Shown one piece after another: positions 8,170-16,306 of a stretch of 60,178 bases of DNA. The notes below the pieces were generated by a model. That model saw only the letters and a program-made list of their open reading frames with translations, had not been told where the DNA came from and ran no database searches. Made by a program: the position numbers and the translations under genes. The stretch lies in the NCBI GenBank assembly GCA_031267675.1, contig JAIRYT010000077.1, forward strand, positions 1 through 60,178. Reading direction: 5' to 3'. Numbering within the stretch: the first letter of the stretch is position 1; each line of letters begins with the position of its first letter. Source of the DNA: Treponema sp. Lineage in GTDB: Bacteria; Spirochaetota; Spirochaetia; Treponematales; Breznakiellaceae.

Positions 8170-9639
8170 ATGAAAAGAATGGTGTCGTTTGTTATAACAT
8201 TTTTGTCCATAACTTTAAACCTTGTCGCAGAAAGCGTTAATACGCCTGTTACTGTGGAAATAATAAATATCCCCCAGAAGTATAATAATAATGTTTGCAT
8301 AGCCGGAATTGCCGGTCAAGGTGATAACAGTCCACAAGTCCATCACAGGTTATCCGGCGATATTTTTTCCGGTGAATTTAAATACCAGGACGAAAGTTTG
8401 TGGAAAATAGACGAGGCCGAAAGAAATGCCAGATATCAGATTATATTGATAATTAATGACCTCGGCGGAAATGACGGGATGATTAAAAAATTTTCGCGAA
8501 AATGTTTGATAGAGTCAGATATCATTAAATTAGACTATACTACCGATTTTTTTGACTCCGTGACGGAGTCGGTGAACCATTATACGCCGGCAGCAAATAG
8601 ATTACCGATAAACAGGATTGCGGAAAGTATTAATATACCCATTGCCGTAGAAATAATTAATATCCCCAAGGAATTTAATGGCGAGCTTTGCATGGTCGCA
8701 GTTACCGGGCAAGAGGGTCTGCGAGTTTGGCATATGTTATCTGGCGATATTTTTGGCGATGAATTTAAATACGAGGACGGAAGGTTATGGAAAATAGGCG
8801 AGACTGAAAGAAATGTCAGATATCAGGTTGTATTGGTAATTGGTGAAAGCGTTACAAAATTTTCACGGATGTTCCTGATAGACTCGGATGTTATTAAATT
8901 CGACTATACTACCGATTTTTTTGACTCAGTGATGGAGTCGCTGACCCAATATGTGCCGCCGATGGAAAAATTGCCAGAAAACAGATTATGGGCGTTGGCG
9001 TTAACTGGTTTCTTGACAATAGCAAATAACGGTCAACACGATTTATTGGGTTTCGATGATATCAACGAGAATAATAGAAACAGCTATCTGGAATTGTTAA
9101 GACGGGACTGGAGTATAAATAACCGGGAAGAATTATCGGAAGCAATTCAAAGGACAGAGAACGACGGTCATGCTGCCGCTTTGCGGTTTATTAAACAAAT
9201 AATACAGGAAATAATGGATGAGCGGAGCGACTTCTCAATAGTAACCGTTTTTAACAAATATCATTTAAGCCCAAGATATTATAATTACCTAAAATTTACA
9301 GTTATCAATTGGAACCAATTTAACAACAGAACTATCTTGGCGTGGGATTTGGGAAGAACGATTGCTTTATGCAGATGGGGTTATATCGTGGGTTTTTTGA
9401 CTGAGGAAGAAGCCTGGGAAAAAATTATGGAACTTGCCGGAAGAATACAGACAACGTATCGGTCATGGGAAGAATTTGGATATGATTATTATATGGGGAG
9501 GGTTTTCTGGGCATCAGGATTTGGTGATGATATAGATTATTTAGTAAAAACAGATAAGCTTTATAAAGACTTGACCGGTGAAGATGGATATTGGAAAAAT
9601 TTTGAGTGGAGAGCGGATTTAAATGGAGTAAAAAGGTAA
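8170..9639 (+). CDS. Exported DUF1266-domain protein with duplicated N-terminal module
   Basis: A 489-residue protein with a signal peptide (residues 1-21). Two tandem ~120-residue modules follow (about 22-145 and 150-268). Each starts with an I(N/V)xPxxVEIINIPxxxN motif and includes LSGDIF(S/G)xEFKYxDxxLWKI and KFSR..LI.SD.IK.DYTTDFFDSV; DNA similarity between copies is high, so the duplication is fairly recent. The C-terminal ~190 residues match DUF1266: ILAWDLGRTIALCRWGYIVGFLTEEEAW and SWEEFGYDYYMGRVFW. DUF1266 is of unknown function and common in polymorphic-toxin neighbourhoods. Ribosome site GGAGG lies 7 nt before the ATG. It stands alone. Confidence 0.75.
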   Translation: MKRMVSFVITFLSITLNLVAESVNTPVTVEIINIPQKYNNNVCIAGIAGQGDNSPQVHHRLSGDIFSGEFKYQDESLWKIDEAERNARYQIILIINDLGGNDGMIKKFSRKCLIESDIIKLDYTTDFFDSVTESVNHYTPAANRLPINRIAESINIPIAVEIINIPKEFNGELCMVAVTGQEGLRVWHMLSGDIFGDEFKYEDGRLWKIGETERNVRYQVVLVIGESVTKFSRMFLIDSDVIKFDYTTDFFDSVMESLTQYVPPMEKLPENRLWALALTGFLTIANNGQHDLLGFDDINENNRNSYLELLRRDWSINNREELSEAIQRTENDGHAAALRFIKQIIQEIMDERSDFSIVTVFNKYHLSPRYYNYLKFTVINWNQFNNRTILAWDLGRTIALCRWGYIVGFLTEEEAWEKIMELAGRIQTTYRSWEEFGYDYYMGRVFWASGFGDDIDYLVKTDKLYKDLTGEDGYWKNFEWRADLNGVKR

Positions 9640-9737
9640 AAGCGCACATAACATTCCGGTTGTTTGAAATGAAGCCTTTTTTAGTCATAGGCCTTTGAAT
9701 ATTTAGCCGCCATTTAGCATAACGCCTGACAAACCAG

Positions 9738-11174
9738 CTATTTAACCGGTAAAGCGGGTATCCGTACCCGAAAAACGCTGCCCTCGCCGCCGATTCCTTT
9801 GCTTTCGGCAGTGATGGTTCCCCCGTGGGCTTTGACGATGGCCGCCGCTATGGCAAGGCCTATGCCCGCCCCGCCGGTGCCGCGGTTTCGGGATTTATCG
9901 CTCCGGTAAAAGCGTTCAAAAACACGGGGCAGTTCCTCTGCCTTAATGCCGATTCCGGTATCACGAACGCTTAGTTCGGCTCCTCCTTCGCGGGGCGATA
10001 CGCATACGGTAACGCTTCCGGCGTCGGTATAGGCAAGGCCGTTGGAAATAAGATTGATAAGCACCTGCTTTATGCGGTTATAATCCGCGTTAAGCGGCGC
10101 GGCGTTTAGATCCAGCACAAGCGATATGCCCTTTTTTAACGCTTCGCCCGTAAACTGGCCGGCGGTAAGTTCGGCAAGTTTTGCCAGATCAAAATCGCTT
10201 TTATGGTACTCCGATTCCCCTTCCAGATTTGAAAGCAGATTAAGATCCTTGACCAAACGGACAAGCCGTATAATTTCTTCGTGGCAGCTTTCCAGCCGTT
10301 CCCGGTCCGGCGTTAATACGCCGTCGATCATCGCTTCAAAATTCCCCTGCAGACAGGTAAGCGGCGTACGCAGTTCGTGGGCCACATCACCGGTAAGCTG
10401 TTTTTGCCGCCGCTCGCCTTCTTCCAACGCCCCGGCCAAATCATTAATTGACCGGGAAAGTTCATTTAATTCCCGTGTTTTACAGGATTCCTGTATACGC
10501 ACGGAAAGATTCCCCCGCGCGATATGCCGCGCGGCTTCTCCGGCCCTGAGTATGGGCCTTGCAATACGCGATGCGATTGGAATTGAAATACAAACACTCA
10601 ACAAGGTAAAGAAAATTCCCGCGCCAAGAAGGAGCCGGTTTAAGCCGGATAAAAACTGCAGTTCTGTTTCGCTGTAAAAAAAAGGGCCGTAGGTTTCAAT
10701 GGTAACATTTCCTACGGTTTTTCCCAGAAAGTTTACCGGATACAGGCGGCTTTGTAATTTTCCGTCCAGCCGGTATTGATTCTCCATTCGGTCGCTGATT
10801 GTTTTAATAACGTCGGCGCACTGCTGCATGTCGCAGGAACGCGCGTCCCAGATAACGGCGCCACGCGTGCTTTCGACACGCACAATGTAGCCTTCGTGGA
10901 CAAAATGCATTCCCATCGCTTCCAGGGCGCCTTTGTCAAAAACGTTTCCCAGGGGATTATACTGTTCCGCGACGGCGCGGACAATTTCACCGCTTCGTTC
11001 ATTGATATTATTCCGCACCAGCCGCGAAAACATAAGGAACGCAAAATGATTAATAACCAGAGTCAGTATTAAAAGGGCGATGCTGATAAAAAGGGCGTAG
11101 GTCAGGCTTAAGCGGTTTTTAAGGCTTAGGCCGCTTTTTTTGCGGCCGGCGAAATTTCCTGAGCCCATGTTCAC
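9738..11174 (-). CDS. Membrane sensor histidine kinase (HAMP-HisKA-HATPase)
   Basis: A 478-residue kinase. A first transmembrane helix near residues 20-48 is followed by an extracytoplasmic sensor loop of ~110 residues with two Cys in RSCDMQQC, a second helix (~175-205) and a HAMP domain. The H-box DVAHELRTPLTCLQGN carries the phospho-His; the ATPase domain has the N-box NRIKQVLINLISNGL, RDTGIGIKAEEL and the FYRSDKS/GIGLAIA boxes. It is a BaeS/CpxA-like class I kinase that would phosphorylate the response regulator encoded just upstream, with which it overlaps by 4 bp. The signal is unknown; the Cys pair and nearby copper genes only hint at metal or redox sensing. Confidence 0.9.
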   Translation of the reverse strand: MNMGSGNFAGRKKSGLSLKNRLSLTYALFISIALLILTLVINHFAFLMFSRLVRNNINERSGEIVRAVAEQYNPLGNVFDKGALEAMGMHFVHEGYIVRVESTRGAVIWDARSCDMQQCADVIKTISDRMENQYRLDGKLQSRLYPVNFLGKTVGNVTIETYGPFFYSETELQFLSGLNRLLLGAGIFFTLLSVCISIPIASRIARPILRAGEAARHIARGNLSVRIQESCKTRELNELSRSINDLAGALEEGERRQKQLTGDVAHELRTPLTCLQGNFEAMIDGVLTPDRERLESCHEEIIRLVRLVKDLNLLSNLEGESEYHKSDFDLAKLAELTAGQFTGEALKKGISLVLDLNAAPLNADYNRIKQVLINLISNGLAYTDAGSVTVCVSPREGGAELSVRDTGIGIKAEELPRVFERFYRSDKSRNRGTGGAGIGLAIAAAIVKAHGGTITAESKGIGGEGSVFRVRIPALPVK

Positions 11175-11863
11175 CCTTCCGCGCCGACAAAGCGGTATCC
11201 CATTCCGTAAACCGTTTGTATGTACGCGGGCGATTTTGGATCGTCCCCGATTTTGTGCCGAATTTTTTTTATGTGCGTATCAATGGCGCGGTCAAATCCG
11301 TCGTATTCGCCGCCCTTGACATGATCGATAATTTCATCGCGCGTAAAAATTTTTACCGGTCGGGACATGAGCAGGGTTAAAATTTTATACTCGTCCCTTG
11401 TCAGGGTAATATCGGCGTTGTGCAGTTTTACGCGGCATTGATCGGTATCGACAGTTAAACCGCCTGATTTTAATAAAGCTCCTTCCGCGTTTCCGCCGCC
11501 GCGCCGTAACGCCGCCTTGACACGGGCCATAAGCTGCCGGGGACTAAATGGTTTGGTAACATAATCATCCGCGCCAATGGCAAGGCCGTGGATAATGCTT
11601 TCTTCATCCGCCCTGGCGGTAATCATGATGATGGGAACAGCCGAAACCTGGCGGATTTTTTTACAGAATTCCCCGCCGCTCAAATCGGGCAGCATTAAAT
11701 CCAGTAAAATAAGCGCCGGTGTCTCGCGCTCAAAAACGGCTATTCCCTCCGCGGCTGTTCCGGCGCAGATCCCCCGAAAGCCGCTTGCGTCAAGATACGA
11801 CTTTATCAGTTCCAGAATTTTCGGTTCGTCATCGACAACCAGTACAAGCGGTTTATTGTTCAT
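11171..11863 (-). CDS. OmpR/PhoB-family response regulator
   Basis: A 230-residue regulator. The receiver domain has the acidic pocket VVDDEPK, the phospho-acceptor Asp in ALILLDLMLPDLSGG, the conserved Thr in IMITARADEE and Lys in DDYVTKPFSP. It is followed by a winged-helix DNA-binding domain (LTRDEYKILTLLMSRP ... GFDRAIDTHIKKIRHKIG ... YGMGYRF). It is transcribed with the histidine kinase downstream. A consensus promoter lies immediately upstream with its -10 only 9 nt from the ATG, so the mRNA leader is at most a few nucleotides and no Shine-Dalgarno sequence is present. Confidence 0.93.
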   Translation of the reverse strand: MNNKPLVLVVDDEPKILELIKSYLDASGFRGICAGTAAEGIAVFERETPALILLDLMLPDLSGGEFCKKIRQVSAVPIIMITARADEESIIHGLAIGADDYVTKPFSPRQLMARVKAALRRGGGNAEGALLKSGGLTVDTDQCRVKLHNADITLTRDEYKILTLLMSRPVKIFTRDEIIDHVKGGEYDGFDRAIDTHIKKIRHKIGDDPKSPAYIQTVYGMGYRFVGAEG

Positions 11864-11872
11864 AAAATCCCG

Positions 11873-11901
11873 ATACTAACGAAAGCATACAATTGTGTCA
11901 A
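11873..11901 (-). promoter_or_regulatory. Promoter of the two-component operon
   Basis: On the minus strand TTGACA (11901-11896), a 17-bp spacer and TAGTAT (11878-11873) form a near-consensus sigma70 promoter. Only 9 nt separate the -10 from the ATG, placing the predicted transcription start at or just before the start codon. Confidence 0.75.
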
Positions 11902-11978
11902 AATTATGGAGCAGACAGGTATTTTGCGTCAACACAACCCGATTGACTTACCCGGATCTTTAGGCCACTCTGTTTTAT

Positions 11979-13094
11979 ATGAATTATCTGGACGCCGGAG
12001 TGAATATTGAAGAAGGGTACCGCGCGGTCAAACAATACCGCGGCCTTGCCGAAGGCACCCTGGGCGCGCTGCGGGGGGCGGTGCTTAACCGGATTGGCAG
12101 TTTTGCCGGAATGTTTTCCCTTAAGGAACTGATCGGCGGCGCGAATGTTTTACCCGACCCTGTGCTTGTTTCGGGAACCGACGGGGTGGGAACAAAGCTG
12201 GATATCGCCTTTCGCCTTAAAAAATTTGACACGGTCGGCATTGATTGCGTCGCCATGTGTGTCAACGATATACTCTGCCACGGCGCGCGGCCGCTTTTTT
12301 TTCTTGACTACCTTGCCTGTGGTAAACTTGAGGCCGATACCGCCGCCGCCCTTGTCCGGGGAATCGCCGCAGGCTGCCGTGAAACAGGCTGTGTTCTTTT
12401 GGGCGGAGAAACCGCCGAAATGCCCGGCTTTTATGACGACGGTAAATATGATCTGGCCGGTTTTGCCCTGGGTCTGGTGGATCGCGAGGCGATTATTGAC
12501 GGCGGGGCAATACGCGAAGGCGATGTTCTGCTTGGCGTTTCTTCTTCCGGCGTTCACTCAAACGGTTTTAGCCTTATCCGTAGCGTGCTGCCCGATTTAG
12601 ACGAAGACTTTGGCGGCATGAAACTGGGCCTGGCGCTGCTGGAACCAACGCGGATCTATGTAAAAGCGGTGCTGGGCCTGCTGTCGGCGCTGCCCGGAAG
12701 AATACACGGCATGGCCCATATTACCGGGGGCGGCTTTTACGAAAATATTCCGCGCCTGTTTTTTGGGGACAACTCCGGCAGCCGCGCTTTTGACGCGCGT
12801 ATCAACCGCGCCTCGTGGAGCGTACCGCCGATCTTTGAACGAATCGCCGCAGGAGTCGCGGGAGAAACAGCCGTTGGCAGCGCGGCGTGCAAGACAGGGG
12901 CAAAACTGCTGGAAAAAGATCCGGCGCTGCGAAAACAAATGTTTAACACCTTTAATATGGGAATAGGATTGGTGCTGGCGCTGGACAGGGCGGATGTAAA
13001 AGCCGGCATTGAATATCTGGACGACAGGGGGTTTCCCGCCCGGGAAATAGGAACCGTCGTACAGGGAAACGGCGCGGTTTGTTTTGAATCATAA
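11979..13094 (+). CDS. purM: Phosphoribosylformylglycinamidine cyclo-ligase (AIR synthetase)
   Basis: A 371-residue enzyme of de novo purine synthesis that closes FGAM to AIR with ATP. The N-terminus YLDAGVNIEEGYRAVKQYRGL, the loop DPVLVSGTDGVGTKLDIAF, the NDILCHGARPLFFLDYLACGKL segment, GGETAEMPGFY and GVHSNGFSLIR are family hallmarks, and HITGGGFYENIPR marks the C-terminal domain. It is the first of three overlapping pur genes. The ATG has no obvious Shine-Dalgarno sequence. Length is slightly above the usual ~345 residues because of extra residues in the C-terminal half. Confidence 0.96.
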   Translation: MNYLDAGVNIEEGYRAVKQYRGLAEGTLGALRGAVLNRIGSFAGMFSLKELIGGANVLPDPVLVSGTDGVGTKLDIAFRLKKFDTVGIDCVAMCVNDILCHGARPLFFLDYLACGKLEADTAAALVRGIAAGCRETGCVLLGGETAEMPGFYDDGKYDLAGFALGLVDREAIIDGGAIREGDVLLGVSSSGVHSNGFSLIRSVLPDLDEDFGGMKLGLALLEPTRIYVKAVLGLLSALPGRIHGMAHITGGGFYENIPRLFFGDNSGSRAFDARINRASWSVPPIFERIAAGVAGETAVGSAACKTGAKLLEKDPALRKQMFNTFNMGIGLVLALDRADVKAGIEYLDDRGFPAREIGTVVQGNGAVCFES

Positions 13095-13704
13095 CATCAA
13101 CATACTGGTACTTGTTTCCGGCGGCGGCACGAATTTACAGGCGCTTATTGACGCGCAAAAAGAACAGAGGCTTTTAAACGGCCGTATCGCCGCCGTTGTT
13201 TCCGACCGCCGTAATGTTTTTGCCCTGGAGCGGGCGCGGGCGGCGGGTATTCCCGCACGTGTTGAAGAGCCGGATTCGCTTTCCGGCGGCAAGCGGCAGG
13301 CGGAATTGTCTGACCGCATTCTTTGCGCGGCGCAGGAATATAACACGGACCTTGTTGTTCTTGCGGGATTTCTTTCCATACTTGCCGGAGAAATCATATC
13401 GGTATACGAAGGCCGGATTATTAACCTTCATCCGGCGCTGCTTCCCCGGTACGGCGGCAGGGGAATGTACGGCGACAGGGTGCACGCGGCGGTTCTTGCC
13501 GCGGGCGAAAGCGAATCCGGCTGTACGGTGCACCTTGTTGACGCGGGAACAGATACCGGGCCGATTTTGCTGCAGCGCCGTGTTCCGGTGCTCGGGAACG
13601 ACACTATAGAAACGCTTTCGGCGCGTATACACCACGAAGAACATATCGCCATTGTCGAAGCGGCGGTAATGATGATACAAAAGCTTTCGGGAGATTTTAA
13701 GTGA
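13084..13704 (+). CDS. purN: Phosphoribosylglycinamide formyltransferase (GART)
   Basis: A 206-residue enzyme that transfers a formyl group from 10-formyl-THF to GAR. The sequence shows the N-terminal VLVSGGGTNLQALIDA phosphate-binding loop and the folate/catalytic segment INLHPALLPRYGGRGMYG, with catalytic His in NLHPALLP. SGCTVHLVDAGTDTGPILLQ follows, with the catalytic Asp. The start appears to be TTG at 13084, overlapping the purM stop by 11 bp; no ATG is available nearby. It overlaps purH by 4 bp, so the three genes are translationally coupled. Confidence 0.95.
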   Translation: MNHNINILVLVSGGGTNLQALIDAQKEQRLLNGRIAAVVSDRRNVFALERARAAGIPARVEEPDSLSGGKRQAELSDRILCAAQEYNTDLVVLAGFLSILAGEIISVYEGRIINLHPALLPRYGGRGMYGDRVHAAVLAAGESESGCTVHLVDAGTDTGPILLQRRVPVLGNDTIETLSARIHHEEHIAIVEAAVMMIQKLSGDFK

Positions 13705-15329
13705 AACAAAACAAACGGGCGCTTATAAGCGTTTATGACAAGACGGGTATTTTGGATTTAGCCTCCTTTTTAAGCGGCGCGGGCTGGGAGATTATTTCTA
13801 CCGGGGGAACGGCAAAGTATTTGGGCGAAAATAATATTGCGGTTATTGACGTGTCGTCGGTAACTAATTTTCCCGAATGCCTTGACGGCAGGGTTAAAAC
13901 CCTTCACCCGGCGATACACGCGGGCCTTCTTGCGCGCAGGGATCTTTTGTCCCACCTGGAAACCCTAAAAACGCTCAATCTGGAAACGATTGATTTGACC
14001 GCCGTAAATCTGTATCCCTTTTTTGAAAAAGTACAGTCCAATCTGCCGCTGGAAGAAACCATTGAGTTTATTGACATTGGCGGGCCTTCGATGCTCCGTT
14101 CCGCGGCAAAAAATTTTCGTGATGTACTGGTTCTAAGCGACAGCGATGATTACCCCGCCGTGATCAAAGCGCTGCAAAATCCGGACGGCGTTTTGCTTTC
14201 GTTCCGCAAATATTTGGCGGCAAAGGTTTTTGATTTAACCGCATCTTATGACGCCGCCGTCGCGCGTTATCTTTTGGCCGGATCGTGCGGCGAAAACCCG
14301 GACCCGGAACAATCCGCCGGATTCCCGCTTTACTGGCCGCTTTCGCTCAAAAAGGCGCAGAACCTTCGTTATGGCGAAAATAATCACCAAAGCGCCGCGC
14401 TGTATCTAAACACCGATCGCCCCGGAGCGATTGGCGGTATGCGGCAGCTTCACGGCAAAGAACTTGGCTTTAACAATATCCGCGATCTTGACCTTGCCTG
14501 GAAAGCGGTTTGTTCTTTTGGCGCCCCTGCTTACACGGATAGTTTAAAAGACCTTTCGTACGAAGAAACTCAAAAAGTGTGTTGTGTCGCGGTAAAACAC
14601 AACACTCCCTGCGGTATCGCGCTGGGGCCCGATCTGCCTTCCGCCTTCCTTAAGGCTTACGACTGCGATCCTGTCTCGATTTTTGGCGGCATTGTCGCGG
14701 TAAATACGACGGTCGATCCCGCAAGCGCCGAAAAACTGGGCGAACTGTTTTTGGAAATTGTTGTCGCCCCCGATTTTACCCCCGAAGCGCTGAGCATACT
14801 GCAAAAGAAAAAAAATCTGCGCATTATAAAGGCGCCGCGTTCGCCCGGCGAAAAATATGAATGTATAAGCGTTGACGGCGGCCTTTTGGTTCAGGAAACA
14901 GATCATACCCTTTTTGAAAAATGGGAAGTCGTAACAAAAACGCCGGTAGAAACAAACGACATTGGCGACATGGTCTTTGGCATACGGGCGGTAAGCTGGG
15001 TAAAAAGCAACGCCATTGTTGTCGTAAAAAACCGCGCCGCGCTGGGTATTGGCGGCGGACAAACAAACCGCATTTGGGCGGCGGAACAGGCGCTTTCACG
15101 CGCCAAAGCCGTGGAGGCGCGCAAAGAAAACACAGCCGGCGCGGACGCGCGGGTAATGGCGTCCGACGCGTTCTTTCCGTTTTCCGATGTAGTTGAAGCG
15201 GCCTCCTCCTTCGGCATTCGCGCCATCATTCAGCCCGGCGGCTCCATTAGAGACACCGACTCAATCGCCGCCTGCGACAAACACGGCATCGCGATGGTAT
15301 TTACGGGAACCCGCCATTTTAAACACTAA
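13701..15329 (+). CDS. purH: Bifunctional AICAR transformylase/IMP cyclohydrolase
   Basis: A 542-residue bifunctional enzyme for the last two steps to IMP. The N-terminal MGS-like cyclohydrolase domain begins ALISVYDKTGILDLA and includes ISTGGTAKYLGENNI and GRVKTLHPAIHAGLLARR. The transformylase domain has LRYGENNHQSAALY, LHGKELGFNNIRDLD, VKHNTPCGIA and the C-terminal FPFSDVVEAASSFGIRAIIQPGGSIRD. The ATG overlaps the purN stop. Convergent with the PanE-like gene; only 7 bp separate the two stops and no terminator hairpin is evident there. Confidence 0.97.
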   Translation: MKQNKRALISVYDKTGILDLASFLSGAGWEIISTGGTAKYLGENNIAVIDVSSVTNFPECLDGRVKTLHPAIHAGLLARRDLLSHLETLKTLNLETIDLTAVNLYPFFEKVQSNLPLEETIEFIDIGGPSMLRSAAKNFRDVLVLSDSDDYPAVIKALQNPDGVLLSFRKYLAAKVFDLTASYDAAVARYLLAGSCGENPDPEQSAGFPLYWPLSLKKAQNLRYGENNHQSAALYLNTDRPGAIGGMRQLHGKELGFNNIRDLDLAWKAVCSFGAPAYTDSLKDLSYEETQKVCCVAVKHNTPCGIALGPDLPSAFLKAYDCDPVSIFGGIVAVNTTVDPASAEKLGELFLEIVVAPDFTPEALSILQKKKNLRIIKAPRSPGEKYECISVDGGLLVQETDHTLFEKWEVVTKTPVETNDIGDMVFGIRAVSWVKSNAIVVVKNRAALGIGGGQTNRIWAAEQALSRAKAVEARKENTAGADARVMASDAFFPFSDVVEAASSFGIRAIIQPGGSIRDTDSIAACDKHGIAMVFTGTRHFKH

Positions 15330-15336
15330 GGGGTTT

Positions 15337-16296
15337 TTAACTTAACGCCTGTTTATATTGTTTTTCCAAAATTTTAATGGCGCGGTTTAAAAACGTGTTT
15401 ACCGGTACGGGAATGCCGTGTTTTCCATACTCGATCACCGTACCCGAAAACACGTTGACTTCGGTTTTACGCTTTGCCATTATATCCTGGCACATGGAAG
15501 TATAACTGGTATCGTTCAAAACGTTCATTGCGTTGTACCATTGGTAAATGTCGCCGTCCCGCAGGGCAATTCCTTCGGCGTTTGCAACGGCAATTACTTC
15601 GCGCATGGCGCTTTCAAGAATTTCTTTTGCTTCCGGAATTTCCATCGGGCCTTTTTTAAAAACGCCGTAGGGAAGCTTAAAAAGTGCCGATGTCTGGTTT
15701 GCCCCTACATTCACCATAAACTTGTACCAGAGTGTCTGCTTCATGTCGTCAGGATGGTATTTATGGGGAATATCCGCCCTGGTAAAAAAACCGGCCAGCG
15801 CCTGGTCCCGTTCAATTTCTTTTGGCGCGGCGTCTTTACCCCGCAAATCGCCAAAATTGATAACGCCGCGCGAGGTAAAAGTTACCCTGTTGTTCGAAGA
15901 CTGCGCGTCGGTGCTTACAATCATTGCCAGGGGAAGCCGTTCTTTTCCGTAGGCCGCGCCGATTATTTCTTCGCTTACAATGCCGTTAAGCAGCGAAACA
16001 ATAACGGTATCAGGACCGATATACTTTTTTAAATCAGCTATAAGAAGATCAAGGTGATAATTTTTACAGGCGACAATAACAATATCCGGTGCTGTCCGGG
16101 GCGGAGTCTCTGCGTCTGCCAGGGCAAAGTCCACGCGGCTGCCGTTAACCCACAGTCCGCCGCGCCGGTAACGAAGCAGCCGCTCGCCCGACGCTAAAAT
16201 TGAAACGCACGCAGGATCAAAGCGGTAAAGCGAATCGGCTACAAGAAGTCCGATTGCGCCCGCTCCCGCGACAAGAACCGATTCAGGGGTTTTCAT
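15337..16296 (-). CDS. Ketopantoate reductase-family protein (PanE/ApbA)
   Basis: A 319-residue NADPH-dependent reductase. The N-terminus VLVAGAGAIGLLVADSL is the Rossmann dinucleotide site; KNYHLDLLIADLKKYIG and VSLLNGIVSEE follow the PanE pattern. The C-terminal helical domain contains LWYKFMVNVGANQTSAL with the catalytic Lys, and TEVNVFSGTVIEYGKHGIPVPVN with the substrate-binding Glu region. The family makes pantoate for coenzyme A, though many paralogues act on other 2-keto acids. ATG 16296 is chosen because GGAG lies 5 nt before it. It follows ftsK by only 10 bp and is probably co-transcribed with it. Confidence 0.85.
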   Translation of the reverse strand: MKTPESVLVAGAGAIGLLVADSLYRFDPACVSILASGERLLRYRRGGLWVNGSRVDFALADAETPPRTAPDIVIVACKNYHLDLLIADLKKYIGPDTVIVSLLNGIVSEEIIGAAYGKERLPLAMIVSTDAQSSNNRVTFTSRGVINFGDLRGKDAAPKEIERDQALAGFFTRADIPHKYHPDDMKQTLWYKFMVNVGANQTSALFKLPYGVFKKGPMEIPEAKEILESAMREVIAVANAEGIALRDGDIYQWYNAMNVLNDTSYTSMCQDIMAKRKTEVNVFSGTVIEYGKHGIPVPVNTFLNRAIKILEKQYKQALS

Positions 16297-16306
16297 GTAT
16301 CTCCAC

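Noticed and set aside
15320-15345. Terminator between purH and the PanE-like gene
   Set aside because: Only 7 bp separate the stops and no stable stem with a T-run is present.
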